Source: Clostridium puniceum (lineage in GTDB: Bacteria > Bacillota > Clostridia > Clostridiales > Clostridiaceae). Taken from it: DNA of 64,000 nucleotides. The stretch covers positions 1-64,000 of the forward strand of contig NZ_LZZM01000043.1 in NCBI RefSeq assembly GCF_002006345.1. Reading direction: 5' to 3'. Made by a program: the position numbers and the translations under genes. The notes under the pieces were generated by a model. The model had not been told where the DNA came from, made no database searches, and saw only the letters and a program-made list of their open reading frames with translations. The stretch's first letter is position 1. Each line of letters starts with the position of its first letter. Shown one piece after another: positions 27,494 to 36,794 of this stretch.

Positions 27494-27545
27494 ACTATAT
27501 AAACTTAATTGAAACATATATACGTTTCAATTAAGTTTGTATAGT
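27494..27545. repeat. Long inverted repeat
   Basis: Arms 27494-27515 and 27524-27545 (22 bases each) pair with one mismatch around an 8-base loop; the inner arm reads TTAATTGAAAC. It is far from either flanking gene (about 250-350 bases). Possibly a hairpin-type mobile remnant or a bidirectional terminator. Confidence 0.6.
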
Positions 27546-27675
27546 AATTTAATTTGGTTGAATAATCGAAATCGTAGCATATATAATTCAAAACTTTTGT
27601 AACAAATAAACATTATTTCAATATGATTCTATGCTACAATGAAAAATTTATTCTCAGAAAAGGAATTTTAAACAC

Positions 27676-27755
27676 AAAAAAAAGAGCATAAATTTGAAAT
27701 CATAAAATCTTATTCATAGGCTTTATTTTTATCGCCTTTATACTCTTAATTCTTT
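27676..27755 (-). terminator. Terminator region of the serA-DUF1015 operon
   Basis: Minus strand: AAGAGTATAAA ... TTTATGCTCTT encloses an inner GGC...GCC hairpin and ends in a run of eight T residues. About 45 bases beyond the DUF1015 stop codon. The remaining intergenic DNA (27264-27493 and 27546-27675) shows nothing further. Confidence 0.6.
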
Positions 27756-27797
27756 TATCTTTTTTATTTCTTAGTTAATTTTTTTTGACGTGGACAA

Positions 27798-29054
27798 TTA
27801 TTTTAACTTATGAACAAATAATCCACTTCTAAGCTTAGGTTCAAACCATGTAGATTTTGGTGGCATTACTTCACCTATATCTGCAACGCTCATTATATCT
27901 CTAACTTCAGTAGGATACATTGAAAATGCTATTTTCATGTCTTTATTAGCTCGTTTTTCAAGCTCTTTAAGACCTCTGATTCCTCCAATGAAATCTATTC
28001 TATCTGAGGTTCTTACATCTTCTATACCTAAAATAGGCGTTAAGATGTTATTTTGAAGTATTGCAACATCAAGGCTATCTATTGGATCTTCAGGATTATA
28101 AATACCGTCTTTAGCTTCTAATACATACCATTTATTTTCTACATACATACCAAAGGTATGCTTTTTAGCTGGTTTAACTGGTTCCTCACTAGTTACTTCT
28201 GTTATAGTGAACTTTTCTTGAAGTTTTCCTATTAACTCATCTTTAGTTAAACCATTTAAATCCTTAACTACTCTGTTATAATCCATAACCATCAAATCAT
28301 TATCTGGAAATGCAACTGCTAAGAAGTAATTAAATTCTTCATCACCAGTATAATTGGGATTTTCTGTTCTTCTTTTTAGTCCAACCTTCACCGCAGATGC
28401 TGATCTATGATGGCCATCTGCAATATATAAGTAATCTACTTCTTTAAATAAATCAACTATTTCATTTATGATAATTTCATTATCAATTATCCAAACAATA
28501 TGAGTTATTCCATCTTCAGCGACAAAATTATAAATAGGTTTTCTCTTACTTTCATTTTGAATCCAAGCATCTATTATTTCTGATGCAATTTGGTCTTCTT
28601 TATATGTTAAGAATATAGGCCCTGTATTTGCATCACAATAATCAACATGATTAATTCTATCCTCTTCTTTATCAGCTCTAGTAAATTCATGTTTCTTAAT
28701 GATATTATTCATATAATCATCGATAGAAGCACAAAATACTATCCCTGTTTGAGATCTTCCATTCATTATTTGTCTATATATGTATAAACATGGCCGCTCA
28801 TCTTGAGTATATTCTCCATTTGTTATCATTCTATCAAGATTTTCTCTAGCCTTTTCATACACCTTGGGATCATGTATATCAACTGATGGATCCAAATCTA
28901 TTTCCGGTCTATCAACATGAAGAAATGAATGTGGATTTCCAATTACCATTTCTCTTGCTTCATCGCTGTTCATTACATCATAAGGTAAAGCCGCTATTTT
29001 TGAAGCTAATTCTTTAACTGGTCTTATTCCCTTGAAAGCTTTAACTACTGCCAT
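27798..29054 (-). CDS. DUF1015 family protein
   Basis: 418 residues, normal length for DUF1015. Family signature LYIADGHHRSASAVKVGLKRR (about 210-230) and the ending PPKSTWFEPKLRSGLFVHKL, with the opening FKGIRPVKELASKIAALPYDVMNSDEA. It follows serA by 20 bases in the same direction. DUF1015 genes are frequent neighbours of serine biosynthesis genes in clostridia. The HHR segment recalls the ParB/sulfiredoxin-like nucleotide-dependent fold of free-serine kinases, so a role in phosphoserine/serine metabolism is a reasonable guess, but not shown by sequence alone. Confidence 0.85.
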   Translation of the reverse strand: MAVVKAFKGIRPVKELASKIAALPYDVMNSDEAREMVIGNPHSFLHVDRPEIDLDPSVDIHDPKVYEKARENLDRMITNGEYTQDERPCLYIYRQIMNGRSQTGIVFCASIDDYMNNIIKKHEFTRADKEEDRINHVDYCDANTGPIFLTYKEDQIASEIIDAWIQNESKRKPIYNFVAEDGITHIVWIIDNEIIINEIVDLFKEVDYLYIADGHHRSASAVKVGLKRRTENPNYTGDEEFNYFLAVAFPDNDLMVMDYNRVVKDLNGLTKDELIGKLQEKFTITEVTSEEPVKPAKKHTFGMYVENKWYVLEAKDGIYNPEDPIDSLDVAILQNNILTPILGIEDVRTSDRIDFIGGIRGLKELEKRANKDMKIAFSMYPTEVRDIMSVADIGEVMPPKSTWFEPKLRSGLFVHKLK

Positions 29055-29074
29055 TAAAATTTCCTCCCAAATAA

Positions 29075-29983
29075 TTATAGATTAAAGAATTCTTTAATTA
29101 CTGAAACTACCTCTTCACCAATTCTTGTTTGAGCTTCTTCTGTTGCAGCTCCAATGTGTGGTGTTACACTAACCTTTGGATGGTTAATTAATGTTTCGTT
29201 CTTAGTCGGCTCTTGTTCAAATACATCAATACCTGCTCCAGCAATTTCTCCCTTATCAAGAGCTTCAATTAATGCTGCTTCGTCAACTACTTTACCTCTA
29301 GCACAGTTAATAAGATAAGCTGTATTCTTCATTGCTTCTAATTCTTTCTTTCCAATTAATGAACCAGCAACCTTATCATATGGTACATGAAGTGAAATAT
29401 AATCTGAATTCTTTAATATTTCTTCTAATGATACAAAATCATAATCTAAATCCTCATATTTTCCTTCAATTGTGTAATATATAACAGTCATACCTAAAGC
29501 TGTAGCCTTTTTAGCTAAAGATTGACCGATTCTTCCCATTCCAACAATTCCAAGCGTTTTACCTGCAATTTCAGTTCCTTGATATTTCTTTTTATTCCAT
29601 TCACCATTCCTCATGGTGTAGTTAGAAATAGCAATAAATCTTGCTAATGCAAACATATGGCCAATTGCAAGCTCTGCAACTGAATCTGAACTTGCTGATG
29701 GAGTATTTCTTACAGTTACTCCAACACTTTCCCCAGCAGGAATATCTATATTATCTATTCCAACACCAGCTCTAATAGCTAATTTTAATTTTCCGCCTTC
29801 TTCTGCTTTAAATACATCAGAAGTAAGAGTAGTAGCTGATCTAATAACTATAGCATCGAAATCTTTTAATCTTTCTCCTAGCACATCTTGCTCAATGTGT
29901 TCATTAATAACCTCTACACCCAATAATCTTAATGCTTCAATTGATGCACTTTCTAATCCGTCGTTTGTTAATACTCTAATCAT
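29075..29983 (-). CDS. serA: D-3-phosphoglycerate dehydrogenase, short form
   Basis: 302 residues, the short SerA without C-terminal ACT domain. It oxidises 3-phosphoglycerate to 3-phosphohydroxypyruvate, the first step of serine synthesis. Visible: the NAD-binding TLGIVGMGRIGQSLAKKA (about 145-162), catalytic Arg in NCARGKVVDE, Glu in FEQEP and His in HIGAATEEA. AAGGGGG precedes ATG. Operon with the DUF1015 gene; serC is absent here. Lack of the ACT domain suggests no direct serine feedback. Confidence 0.9.
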   Translation of the reverse strand: MIRVLTNDGLESASIEALRLLGVEVINEHIEQDVLGERLKDFDAIVIRSATTLTSDVFKAEEGGKLKLAIRAGVGIDNIDIPAGESVGVTVRNTPSASSDSVAELAIGHMFALARFIAISNYTMRNGEWNKKKYQGTEIAGKTLGIVGMGRIGQSLAKKATALGMTVIYYTIEGKYEDLDYDFVSLEEILKNSDYISLHVPYDKVAGSLIGKKELEAMKNTAYLINCARGKVVDEAALIEALDKGEIAGAGIDVFEQEPTKNETLINHPKVSVTPHIGAATEEAQTRIGEEVVSVIKEFFNL

Positions 29984-30460
29984 TTTTTTAAAATCCCCCT
30001 TGATTTAAATATGCTTATTGCTAATTATTACAATACAAAATTCTATTCCTTATGTATTGTTGCTATATTTTAACACAAATATTACTCACTTAACTATTTC
30101 ATAATAGAGCACTCCATGTTAACTATCCCAAAATATTTTTATATAAATAAAACAATAACAAAACTCAAAATACATATATCCCATCAAAACTATCTGAATT
30201 GTAATGCAAAAAAAATACACCATACTTTGAAAATAATTTTATTATTAATTTAATATATATTACATAGTTATTTTTTATATTTTACTACTTATTTGCTATC
30301 AGTTCAAGACTTTATTAATTTAATAATAACTTTGATTGCTAGTTTTATACTTCTTATAATTATATTAGGTTCTGTTTTAGTAAATTAACATCAAACTCTA
30401 ATCTACTTCTCAATAGCATCTTACTACATAAATATGCAAATGGAGGTGGTTATATAATTG
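29984..30460. other. Intergenic region upstream of serA
   Basis: AT-rich. I looked for a T-box or other leader ahead of serA and saw none. A ribosome-binding-site-like GGAGGTGG at 30442-30449 precedes the decayed gene annotated next. Otherwise nothing. Confidence 0.4.
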
Positions 30461-30696
30461 TGTTAAAACTTTGCTCATAAGGATAAATATCTTACCTTTA
30501 GATATTTATAATCTTGAACTTTCTATGAAAGATTTTAATGAATTAGAGAAAACTTAGAACTAACCATCACTGATAAAAATACTGTATTATAGAAAAATGT
30601 TTATAAAATTAGATTAGAATGTTTTAAAAATAATCCTAAAAATTATATGTTGAATAAAACTTGTATTATAATTTTAAAAGAAGAAAAGCTGCTTTG
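30461..30696 (+). pseudogene. Decayed GNAT-type acetyltransferase N-terminus
   Basis: Behind GGAGGTGG a frame starts GTG TTA AAA CTT, hits a stop after six codons, and resumes in other frames: INILPLDIYNLELSMKDFNELEK, then LELTITDKNTVL, then NVYKIRLECFKNNPKNYMLN and TCIIILKEEKLL. Together these read like the first ~80 residues of a clostridial GNAT protein broken by at least three frameshifts or stops, with the C-terminal two thirds missing. Assignment is by pattern memory. Confidence 0.55.
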
Positions 30697-30927
30697 AATG
30701 TAATTATTTAAAACGACTTTTCTTTTTATTTTAATTTTAAATTATTTTTTACCTTTACTAAAAATTCATCGACTTCTTATAGAATAATTAATATACCCTA
30801 TCCAAGTTCTTCATAGTTACTAATTAAAATAAAATAGTATTTTGACCCTTAATATTATTATCCTTTAAATATTTGTATACTCCAAACATTATAGCTGCAC
30901 AAGCTTTCTCATATAAATGTCTTGATT

Positions 30928-32433
30928 TTATATATATATACTTTTATATTTCTCCTCTAAATACCTTAAGAAATATTTAGTTGAGATTTCTTCACCTGTA
31001 ACTTTCTTAACTAATTCTTCTGGTGTGTATATAGCTCCATGCTTATGAATATTGTCACTTAGCCAATTATTAATATAACTAAGATCTCCATCTACTAAAT
31101 TGTTTATAGCATCTTTATTTTCTTCTAATATTTTATATAAAAATTGTCCTCCATATATGTTTCCTAATGCATAGCTTGGGAAATATCCAAAATTTCCAGC
31201 AGACCAATGCATATCTTGTAAAACCCCTTCACTATCTGTTTTAGGTTCTACTCCTAAATATTCTATATATTTTTCTCTCCAGATTCTTGGAAGATCTTTT
31301 ACTTCAATATCACCATTAATTAACTGCTTTTCGATCTCATATCTTATAATTACATGTAAACTATAAGTTAATTCATCTGCTTCCGTTCTAATTAGTGATG
31401 GCTTAACATAATTTACTGCCTCATAGAATTTATCTAATTTTACATTCTTCAGACTAGGAAATTCCTCTTTTATAAATGGTAAAATTACCTTTAAGAATTC
31501 TTTACTTCTTCCAATAATATTTTCATAAAGTCTAGACTGCGATTCATGTATTCCCATAGAAGCGCCATGTTCAAGACCTGTTCCAATTAATTCATCAGAA
31601 ATATGCTGCTCATATAGTCCATGTCCACCCTCATGAATAACACTAAATACATTTGATAATAAATCTTTTTTATTATAATGTGTTGTTATCCTAACATCTT
31701 TATTTCCAATATCAAGTGTAAATGGATGCGTTGTTTCATCCAATCTACCAGCTTCCATATCAAACTTTATTTTATTTAACAAAAATAAACTTAATTTCTT
31801 TTGTCTTTTTATTTTAAATTTATCTTCAAGAAAATCTTTATTTATTTTTTTATCACTCTTTTTTATATACTCTAGTATATTTAATATACCTTCTTTTAGT
31901 TCTTCAAATATCTTATCTAATTTTCTAATAGTCATTCCTTCTTCATACTTATCAAGTAATGCATCGTATTTATTTTCTTTATAACCATAATAATCTGCAA
32001 ATTCTCTTTGGAATTCAACCATTTTTTCCAAATGCGGTTCAAATATTTTAAAGTCATCTTTTTTTCTAGCTTCTTCCCATGCTGCCTCCGATAATGATGT
32101 TGCTATTGTAAATTCCTTGTATCTTTGTTCTGGTATCTTTTTTGTCTCATCATAATCTTTTTTTAACTTTCTTATCATTGCCTTATCTATTAATGATAAT
32201 TCTTTAATTATAGGCATAAAATATTCAATAAATCCCTTCACTTCTAAACCTGTTGATAATTTGAATACTTCTCCAGATAAATATCCAAGGGTATTTGATC
32301 TTTGTTCTAATGACTTCTTTGGCATTGAAATCTTCATATCCCAATAGACAAGTGCAGATAATTTATTTAATTCTTCAATTTTGGTAATATGTTCTTTTAC
32401 TTCTATTAACTTTTTTTCTATTTTTTTATTCAT
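30928..32433 (-). CDS. M32 family metallocarboxypeptidase
   Basis: 501 residues, standard for the M32 (Taq carboxypeptidase) family, which removes C-terminal residues from peptides in the cytosol. The HEXXH motif is H267-E268-G-G-H271 in SVIHEGGHGLYEQ, with the downstream zinc ligand E297 in GIHESQSR. Other family segments: ALVYWDMKISMP at the N-terminus and LHVIIRYEIEKQLI. ATG 32433 is taken because AAGGGTGAT precedes it. The position beside two peptide importers suggests use of imported peptides, though it is not clearly in their operon. Confidence 0.93.
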   Translation of the reverse strand: MNKKIEKKLIEVKEHITKIEELNKLSALVYWDMKISMPKKSLEQRSNTLGYLSGEVFKLSTGLEVKGFIEYFMPIIKELSLIDKAMIRKLKKDYDETKKIPEQRYKEFTIATSLSEAAWEEARKKDDFKIFEPHLEKMVEFQREFADYYGYKENKYDALLDKYEEGMTIRKLDKIFEELKEGILNILEYIKKSDKKINKDFLEDKFKIKRQKKLSLFLLNKIKFDMEAGRLDETTHPFTLDIGNKDVRITTHYNKKDLLSNVFSVIHEGGHGLYEQHISDELIGTGLEHGASMGIHESQSRLYENIIGRSKEFLKVILPFIKEEFPSLKNVKLDKFYEAVNYVKPSLIRTEADELTYSLHVIIRYEIEKQLINGDIEVKDLPRIWREKYIEYLGVEPKTDSEGVLQDMHWSAGNFGYFPSYALGNIYGGQFLYKILEENKDAINNLVDGDLSYINNWLSDNIHKHGAIYTPEELVKKVTGEEISTKYFLRYLEEKYKSIYI

Positions 32434-32523
32434 CACATAATCACCCTTCAATGTTATTTATTTTATTATTGCTATAGTATCGGAGCATGAAATATTACTT
32501 CATTATGAGACTATTCTAGTTAT

Positions 32524-32745
32524 CTATGCCATCCAAACCTTAGTTATAAATAGTATAATTAGAAAATATATTACAATAATACCTATTGCAAATGGTATTA
32601 TTAATTGAAACATAGCTATAATAAGCGCAAAAACATCTCGCCCTCCAAGATTTTCATCTTTCAATTTTTTGAATTCTTCTTTTCTGGCTTCTTTATTTTT
32701 AATCTCATCTTCTAACTTTTCATATCTTCTGTTAAATAGTTTCAC
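32524..32745 (-). CDS. Small membrane protein of unknown function
   Basis: 73 residues. A charged N-terminal coiled-coil-like helix (NRRYEKLEDEIKNKEARKEEFKKLK) is followed by a hydrophobic segment FALIIAMFQLIIPFAIGIIVIYFLIILFI, one or two membrane spans. GTG 32745 is chosen because GGAGGT lies 7 bases upstream; an upstream TTG overlaps that site. It follows the first opp operon by 58 bases and may be cotranscribed. I do not recognise the family. Confidence 0.7.
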   Translation of the reverse strand: MKLFNRRYEKLEDEIKNKEARKEEFKKLKDENLGGRDVFALIIAMFQLIIPFAIGIIVIYFLIILFITKVWMA

Positions 32746-32803
32746 TAAATTTACCTCCAACTATATTATCACTATATACTTTAATTACTTCTGCATCCTT
32801 TAT

Positions 32804-33781
32804 TTATATTTCAGTTGCTCTATGACAAGCTACAAAATGATTTTTTTCTATTTCCCTATACTCTGGAATTACTTTAGAACAAATTTCCTCTCTATAAGGG
32901 CATCTTGTATTAAATTTACATCCTGCTGGTGGATTGGCTGGAGATGGTATATCTCCTTGCAATATTATTCGCTCCCTCTTAGCAGTTGGATCTGGAATCG
33001 GGATTGCCGAAAGTAATGCCTTTGTATACGGATGTAATGGATTATCAAACAATCTATCTTTATCTGCAAGTTCCATCATTGAGCCAAGATACATAACGCC
33101 AACTCTATTACAAAGATGTTCAACAACAGAAAGATCATGAGAAATAAACATATATGAAAATCCTTTTTCTTTTTGAAGCTTTGCTAATAAATTTATTATT
33201 TGAGCTTGTATTGAAACATCTAAAGCTGATACCGGCTCATCAGCCACTATAAATTCTGGATCTAAAGCTAAAGCTCTTGCAATACCTATTCTTTGCCTTT
33301 GACCACCTGAAAATTCATGAGGAAATCTATCAATTTGATACTCTGCAAGTCCACACATTTCCATAACTTCAAGTACCTTAGCTCTGATATTCTCTTTTTT
33401 AACTATTCCATGATCAATTAATGCTTCTCCAATTATTTGTCCAACAGTCATTCTTGGATTTAAAGACGAATACGGATCTTGAAATATTAATTGCATCTTA
33501 GGTCTGATACTTCTTAATTCGCTCTTTCTCATACCATCAATTCTTTGTCCTTTGAAATAAATTTTTCCGTCAGTTGGTTTAAGCAACTGTAATATTGCTC
33601 TACCAGTTGTAGACTTACCACATCCAGATTCACCAACAATTCCAAGAGTTTCACCCTTTTTTATTTCAAGAGAAATGTCATCTACCGCTCTTACATTTCC
33701 CACAGTTTTTCCGAAGAACCCACCCCTTATTGGAAAATATTTTTTTAGATTCTCAACTTTTAATATTACTTCATTTTCCAT
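32804..33781 (-). CDS. oppF: Oligopeptide ABC transporter ATPase, OppF/DppF type (system 1)
   Basis: 325 residues. Walker A GESGCGKSTTGRA, signature [15 protein letters not shown], Walker B FIVADEPVSALD and the C-terminal cysteine cluster CKFNTRCPYREEIC typical of peptide-transporter ATPases. The ATG directly follows the oppD stop and the ribosome binding site lies within the last oppD codons (AAGGAGG), so the two ATPases are translated together. Confidence 0.93.
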   Translation of the reverse strand: MENEVILKVENLKKYFPIRGGFFGKTVGNVRAVDDISLEIKKGETLGIVGESGCGKSTTGRAILQLLKPTDGKIYFKGQRIDGMRKSELRSIRPKMQLIFQDPYSSLNPRMTVGQIIGEALIDHGIVKKENIRAKVLEVMEMCGLAEYQIDRFPHEFSGGQRQRIGIARALALDPEFIVADEPVSALDVSIQAQIINLLAKLQKEKGFSYMFISHDLSVVEHLCNRVGVMYLGSMMELADKDRLFDNPLHPYTKALLSAIPIPDPTAKRERIILQGDIPSPANPPAGCKFNTRCPYREEICSKVIPEYREIEKNHFVACHRATEI

Positions 33782-34777
33782 TTACTTATTTTCCTCCTTA
33801 GGTGTGTTTTCATCAAATAGCCAGCAAGCTACCTTATGATTTTCTCCAATAGTTTTTAGACTTGGTATAGTAGTTCTACAAATATCAATAGCTTTATCAC
33901 ATCTTTCACAGAAATAGCAAGAGTCTTTCATTCCAACAGGATTCGGAACTTGTCCTGGTATTGAATATAATTCTTCTTGTCTTTTGGTTATAACCGGCTT
34001 AGATTTTAATAATCCCATTGTATATGGATGAGATGGCTGTTTAAATATTTCTAATACAGCCCCTTCTTCAATTACTTTTCCTGCATACATTACAACAACA
34101 TAATCAGCCATTTCGGCAACTACACCAAGGTCATGTGTAATTAAAAGAATAGATGTATCTTTTTCTTTCTTTATATTTCGCATTAAATCTAATATCTGTG
34201 CTTGAATAGTAACATCTAATGCAGTTGTTGGCTCATCTGCAATTAAAATCTTAGGATTACATGCAAGTCCCATAGCAATCATAACTCTTTGTCTCATTCC
34301 ACCTGATAATTCATATGGATAAGAATCTATTATTTTTTCAGCTCTTGGAATTCCAACTTGATTCAATAAGTCTATGGATTTTTTCTTTGCTTCAGCTTTA
34401 TTTAAACCTTCATGTACTATTAGAGGCTCTGATAATTGCATCCCTATAGTAAATGTTGGATTTAGAGAACTCATAGGCTCTTGAAAAATCATAGCAATTT
34501 CTTTACCTCTTATTTCACGCATTTCATCTTCTGATAATTTTAATAAATCCTTTCCTTCAAAAAGAATTTCTCCTCCATCATTAAAACCATTGTCCTTTGT
34601 AACTAATCCCATTATACTCATAGATGTTATTGATTTACCACAACCTGATTCTCCAACTACACAAACTGTTTCTCCTTTTTTTATGTTAAAAGAAACATCA
34701 TTAACTGCCTTTACAATTCCAGCTTCTACATTGAAAAAGGTCTTTAAGTTCTTTACTTCTAATATAGTATCACTCAT
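33782..34777 (-). CDS. oppD: Oligopeptide ABC transporter ATPase, OppD/DppD type (system 1)
   Basis: 331 residues. Walker A GESGCGKSITSMS, signature LSGGMRQRVMIAM, Walker B ILIADEPTTALD, H-loop LITHDLG, and a C-terminal Cys-rich stretch CYFCERCDKAIDIC. It partners OppF. Fourth gene of the operon oppA-B-C-D-F. Confidence 0.93.
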   Translation of the reverse strand: MSDTILEVKNLKTFFNVEAGIVKAVNDVSFNIKKGETVCVVGESGCGKSITSMSIMGLVTKDNGFNDGGEILFEGKDLLKLSEDEMREIRGKEIAMIFQEPMSSLNPTFTIGMQLSEPLIVHEGLNKAEAKKKSIDLLNQVGIPRAEKIIDSYPYELSGGMRQRVMIAMGLACNPKILIADEPTTALDVTIQAQILDLMRNIKKEKDTSILLITHDLGVVAEMADYVVVMYAGKVIEEGAVLEIFKQPSHPYTMGLLKSKPVITKRQEELYSIPGQVPNPVGMKDSCYFCERCDKAIDICRTTIPSLKTIGENHKVACWLFDENTPKEENK

Positions 34778-34788
34778 GCCTCTTCCTC

Positions 34789-35718
34789 CTATCTCTTCAT
34801 CTTAGGATCAAGTGCATCTCTAAGACCATCACCCACAAGATTTACTGCCATTACTGTTACTAATATACAAACTCCAGGAGGTATCCAAAGCCATTGCCTC
34901 TTCTGGAAATCAGCTAATTTATTTGCTACTGTCATCATATTCCCCCATGATGGTATTGGCTCTGTAACACCAAGCCCTAAATAACTTAATGCAGACTCTG
35001 TCAATATTGCAGATGCAACACCAAGTGTAGCATTAACAATTATAGTTGGAACAACATTAGGAATTAAATGCTTAACAATTTTTCTAATATCCTTAAGTCC
35101 TAAAGCTTCAGTAGCTTGCATAAATTCTTGTTCTCTAAGTGATAATATTTCAGCTCGAACAAGCCTTGCAATTGAAGGCCATGATAATATTCCAAGTATG
35201 AACATTAAAGCAAATATTCTCATTTCACTGCCAACTTTCAAGTCAGACATTAAACTACCTAAAACTAATATTACAGGTAAGAATGGTAATGCTAAAAATA
35301 TATCTGTTATTGCCATTAAAAAAGTATCAACTCTTCCTCCATAATATCCTGCTGCTGCACCAATTAATGTACCTATTATAATTTCTATTACTACTGATAC
35401 AACTCCAACTAAAATGGAAATTCTACCACCATACATCAATCTTGCTAACATATCTCTACCTAAATAATCTGTCCCTAATATATTAACTGCGCTTGGTGGC
35501 ATTTTCACATTGTCCGACTGAGTATTATACCCATATTGCACAAATAAAGGACCTATAAATGAAAATAGAATTATAGCTATTAACAAACCAAAACCTAACA
35601 TTGCAAATTTATTTTTTAACAGTCTTTTTATAACGATTTGACCAGGTGTTTCAATGATTTGATCTTTATCTTTTGAATTACCCGATTTACTTTTTTTGTT
35701 TATTACATTTTCCATCAT
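34789..35718 (-). CDS. oppC: Oligopeptide ABC transporter permease, OppC/DppC type (system 1)
   Basis: 309 residues. A cytosolic N-terminal tail is followed by a first TM (FAMLGFGLLIAIILFSFIGPLF), the motif LGTDYLGRDMLARLMYGGRIS typical of DppC/OppC, and the EAA loop EFMQATEALGLKDIRKIVKHLIPN. Tandem ATGs follow AAGGAGGGTG. Confidence 0.93.
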   Translation of the reverse strand: MMENVINKKSKSGNSKDKDQIIETPGQIVIKRLLKNKFAMLGFGLLIAIILFSFIGPLFVQYGYNTQSDNVKMPPSAVNILGTDYLGRDMLARLMYGGRISILVGVVSVVIEIIIGTLIGAAAGYYGGRVDTFLMAITDIFLALPFLPVILVLGSLMSDLKVGSEMRIFALMFILGILSWPSIARLVRAEILSLREQEFMQATEALGLKDIRKIVKHLIPNVVPTIIVNATLGVASAILTESALSYLGLGVTEPIPSWGNMMTVANKLADFQKRQWLWIPPGVCILVTVMAVNLVGDGLRDALDPKMKR

Positions 35719-35729
35719 TTACACCCTCC

Positions 35730-36692
35730 TTACTTTAATTTTATACGTGGATCAACCACTGCATATAAAATATCTGACAATAAATTTCCAAGTAGCGTAA
35801 GCACCGCCATAAACATATTAAATCCCATAACAAGGGTATAATCTCTATTAAGTATTGCTTCATATCCTATTTTGCCAATACCTGGCCAAGTGAAAATTGT
35901 TTCTGTTATAATTGCCCCTGCAAAAAGTCCTGGTATAGACATTCCTATAAATGTAACTATAGGAATCAGCCCATTTCTAAGAGCATGTTTGTAAATAACT
36001 ACTTTTTCTTTTAATCCTTTTGCTCTTGCTGTTCTTATATAATCCTGTCTTATAACTTCAAGCATAGAGGTTCTTACATACCTAACCCAACTACCAATCT
36101 GAATTAATGTCAATGAAAAAACTGGTAAAAACATATGTTTAAGAATATCAAGAAAATTAGCCATTCCAGTAGCCTTTGATCCAGCTGTCGTCATCCCACC
36201 AATTGGAAGTATGGCTAAATCCAAAGAAAAAATCTTAATAGAAATCAATGCTACAAAGAATGAAGGTAATGATATACTTATAAATGTTAATAATGTAAAA
36301 GTCTTATCAAAGGCTGAATATTGCTTAGTTGCTGAAATAATGCCAATCGGTATTGCTACTAATAAAGATAGTGCAAAAGATATAGCTGCCAAGCTAAAGG
36401 AATTCCATACGTAACTCTTTAATACACTAGTAACAGGTTGTTTAAATTTTAATGAATCTCCAAAGTTACCTTGAATTGCATTCTTTGCCCAGTTAACATA
36501 CCTAATTGGTATTGGTTTATCTAATCCATATATTGCTTTTAAATCCGCTATTTTCTCTGCACTCATATTAGGATTAGCCTTTGCATCAACAAAATCACCA
36601 GGTGTCATATTAACGATTGCAAAGAAAATAACAGATATAACAAGTAATGTAGGTATCATTTTTAGTACTCTTTTTACAGTATACTGTATCAT
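35730..36692 (-). CDS. oppB: Oligopeptide ABC transporter permease, OppB/DppB type (system 1)
   Basis: 320 residues. First TM VLKMIPTLLVISVIFFAIVNMTPGD, then the DppB-type segment AIYGLDKPIPIRYVNW and the EAA-like loop DYIRTARAKGLKEKVVIYKHALRN. ATG 36692 is preceded by GAGGAG; the open frame runs 16 codons further upstream without a better site. Confidence 0.92.
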   Translation of the reverse strand: MIQYTVKRVLKMIPTLLVISVIFFAIVNMTPGDFVDAKANPNMSAEKIADLKAIYGLDKPIPIRYVNWAKNAIQGNFGDSLKFKQPVTSVLKSYVWNSFSLAAISFALSLLVAIPIGIISATKQYSAFDKTFTLLTFISISLPSFFVALISIKIFSLDLAILPIGGMTTAGSKATGMANFLDILKHMFLPVFSLTLIQIGSWVRYVRTSMLEVIRQDYIRTARAKGLKEKVVIYKHALRNGLIPIVTFIGMSIPGLFAGAIITETIFTWPGIGKIGYEAILNRDYTLVMGFNMFMAVLTLLGNLLSDILYAVVDPRIKLK

Positions 36693-36794
36693 TAGCGATC
36701 TCCTCATTTCTATTTTTAACTTTATGTACATTTTTCTCATAACTTATTGAAGAGGCATTCCTATTTGAATGCCTCTTTTGTTTTTCTTTGTCTT

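Noticed and set aside
29984-30460. T-box or serine-responsive leader ahead of serA
   Set aside because: No T-box consensus or antiterminator/terminator pair could be found in the 450 bases upstream.
36676-36687. Perfect palindrome ACAGTATACTGT at the start of oppB
   Set aside because: It lies within the first oppB codons, is only 12 bases long and AT-rich, and has no matching copy near other promoters here.
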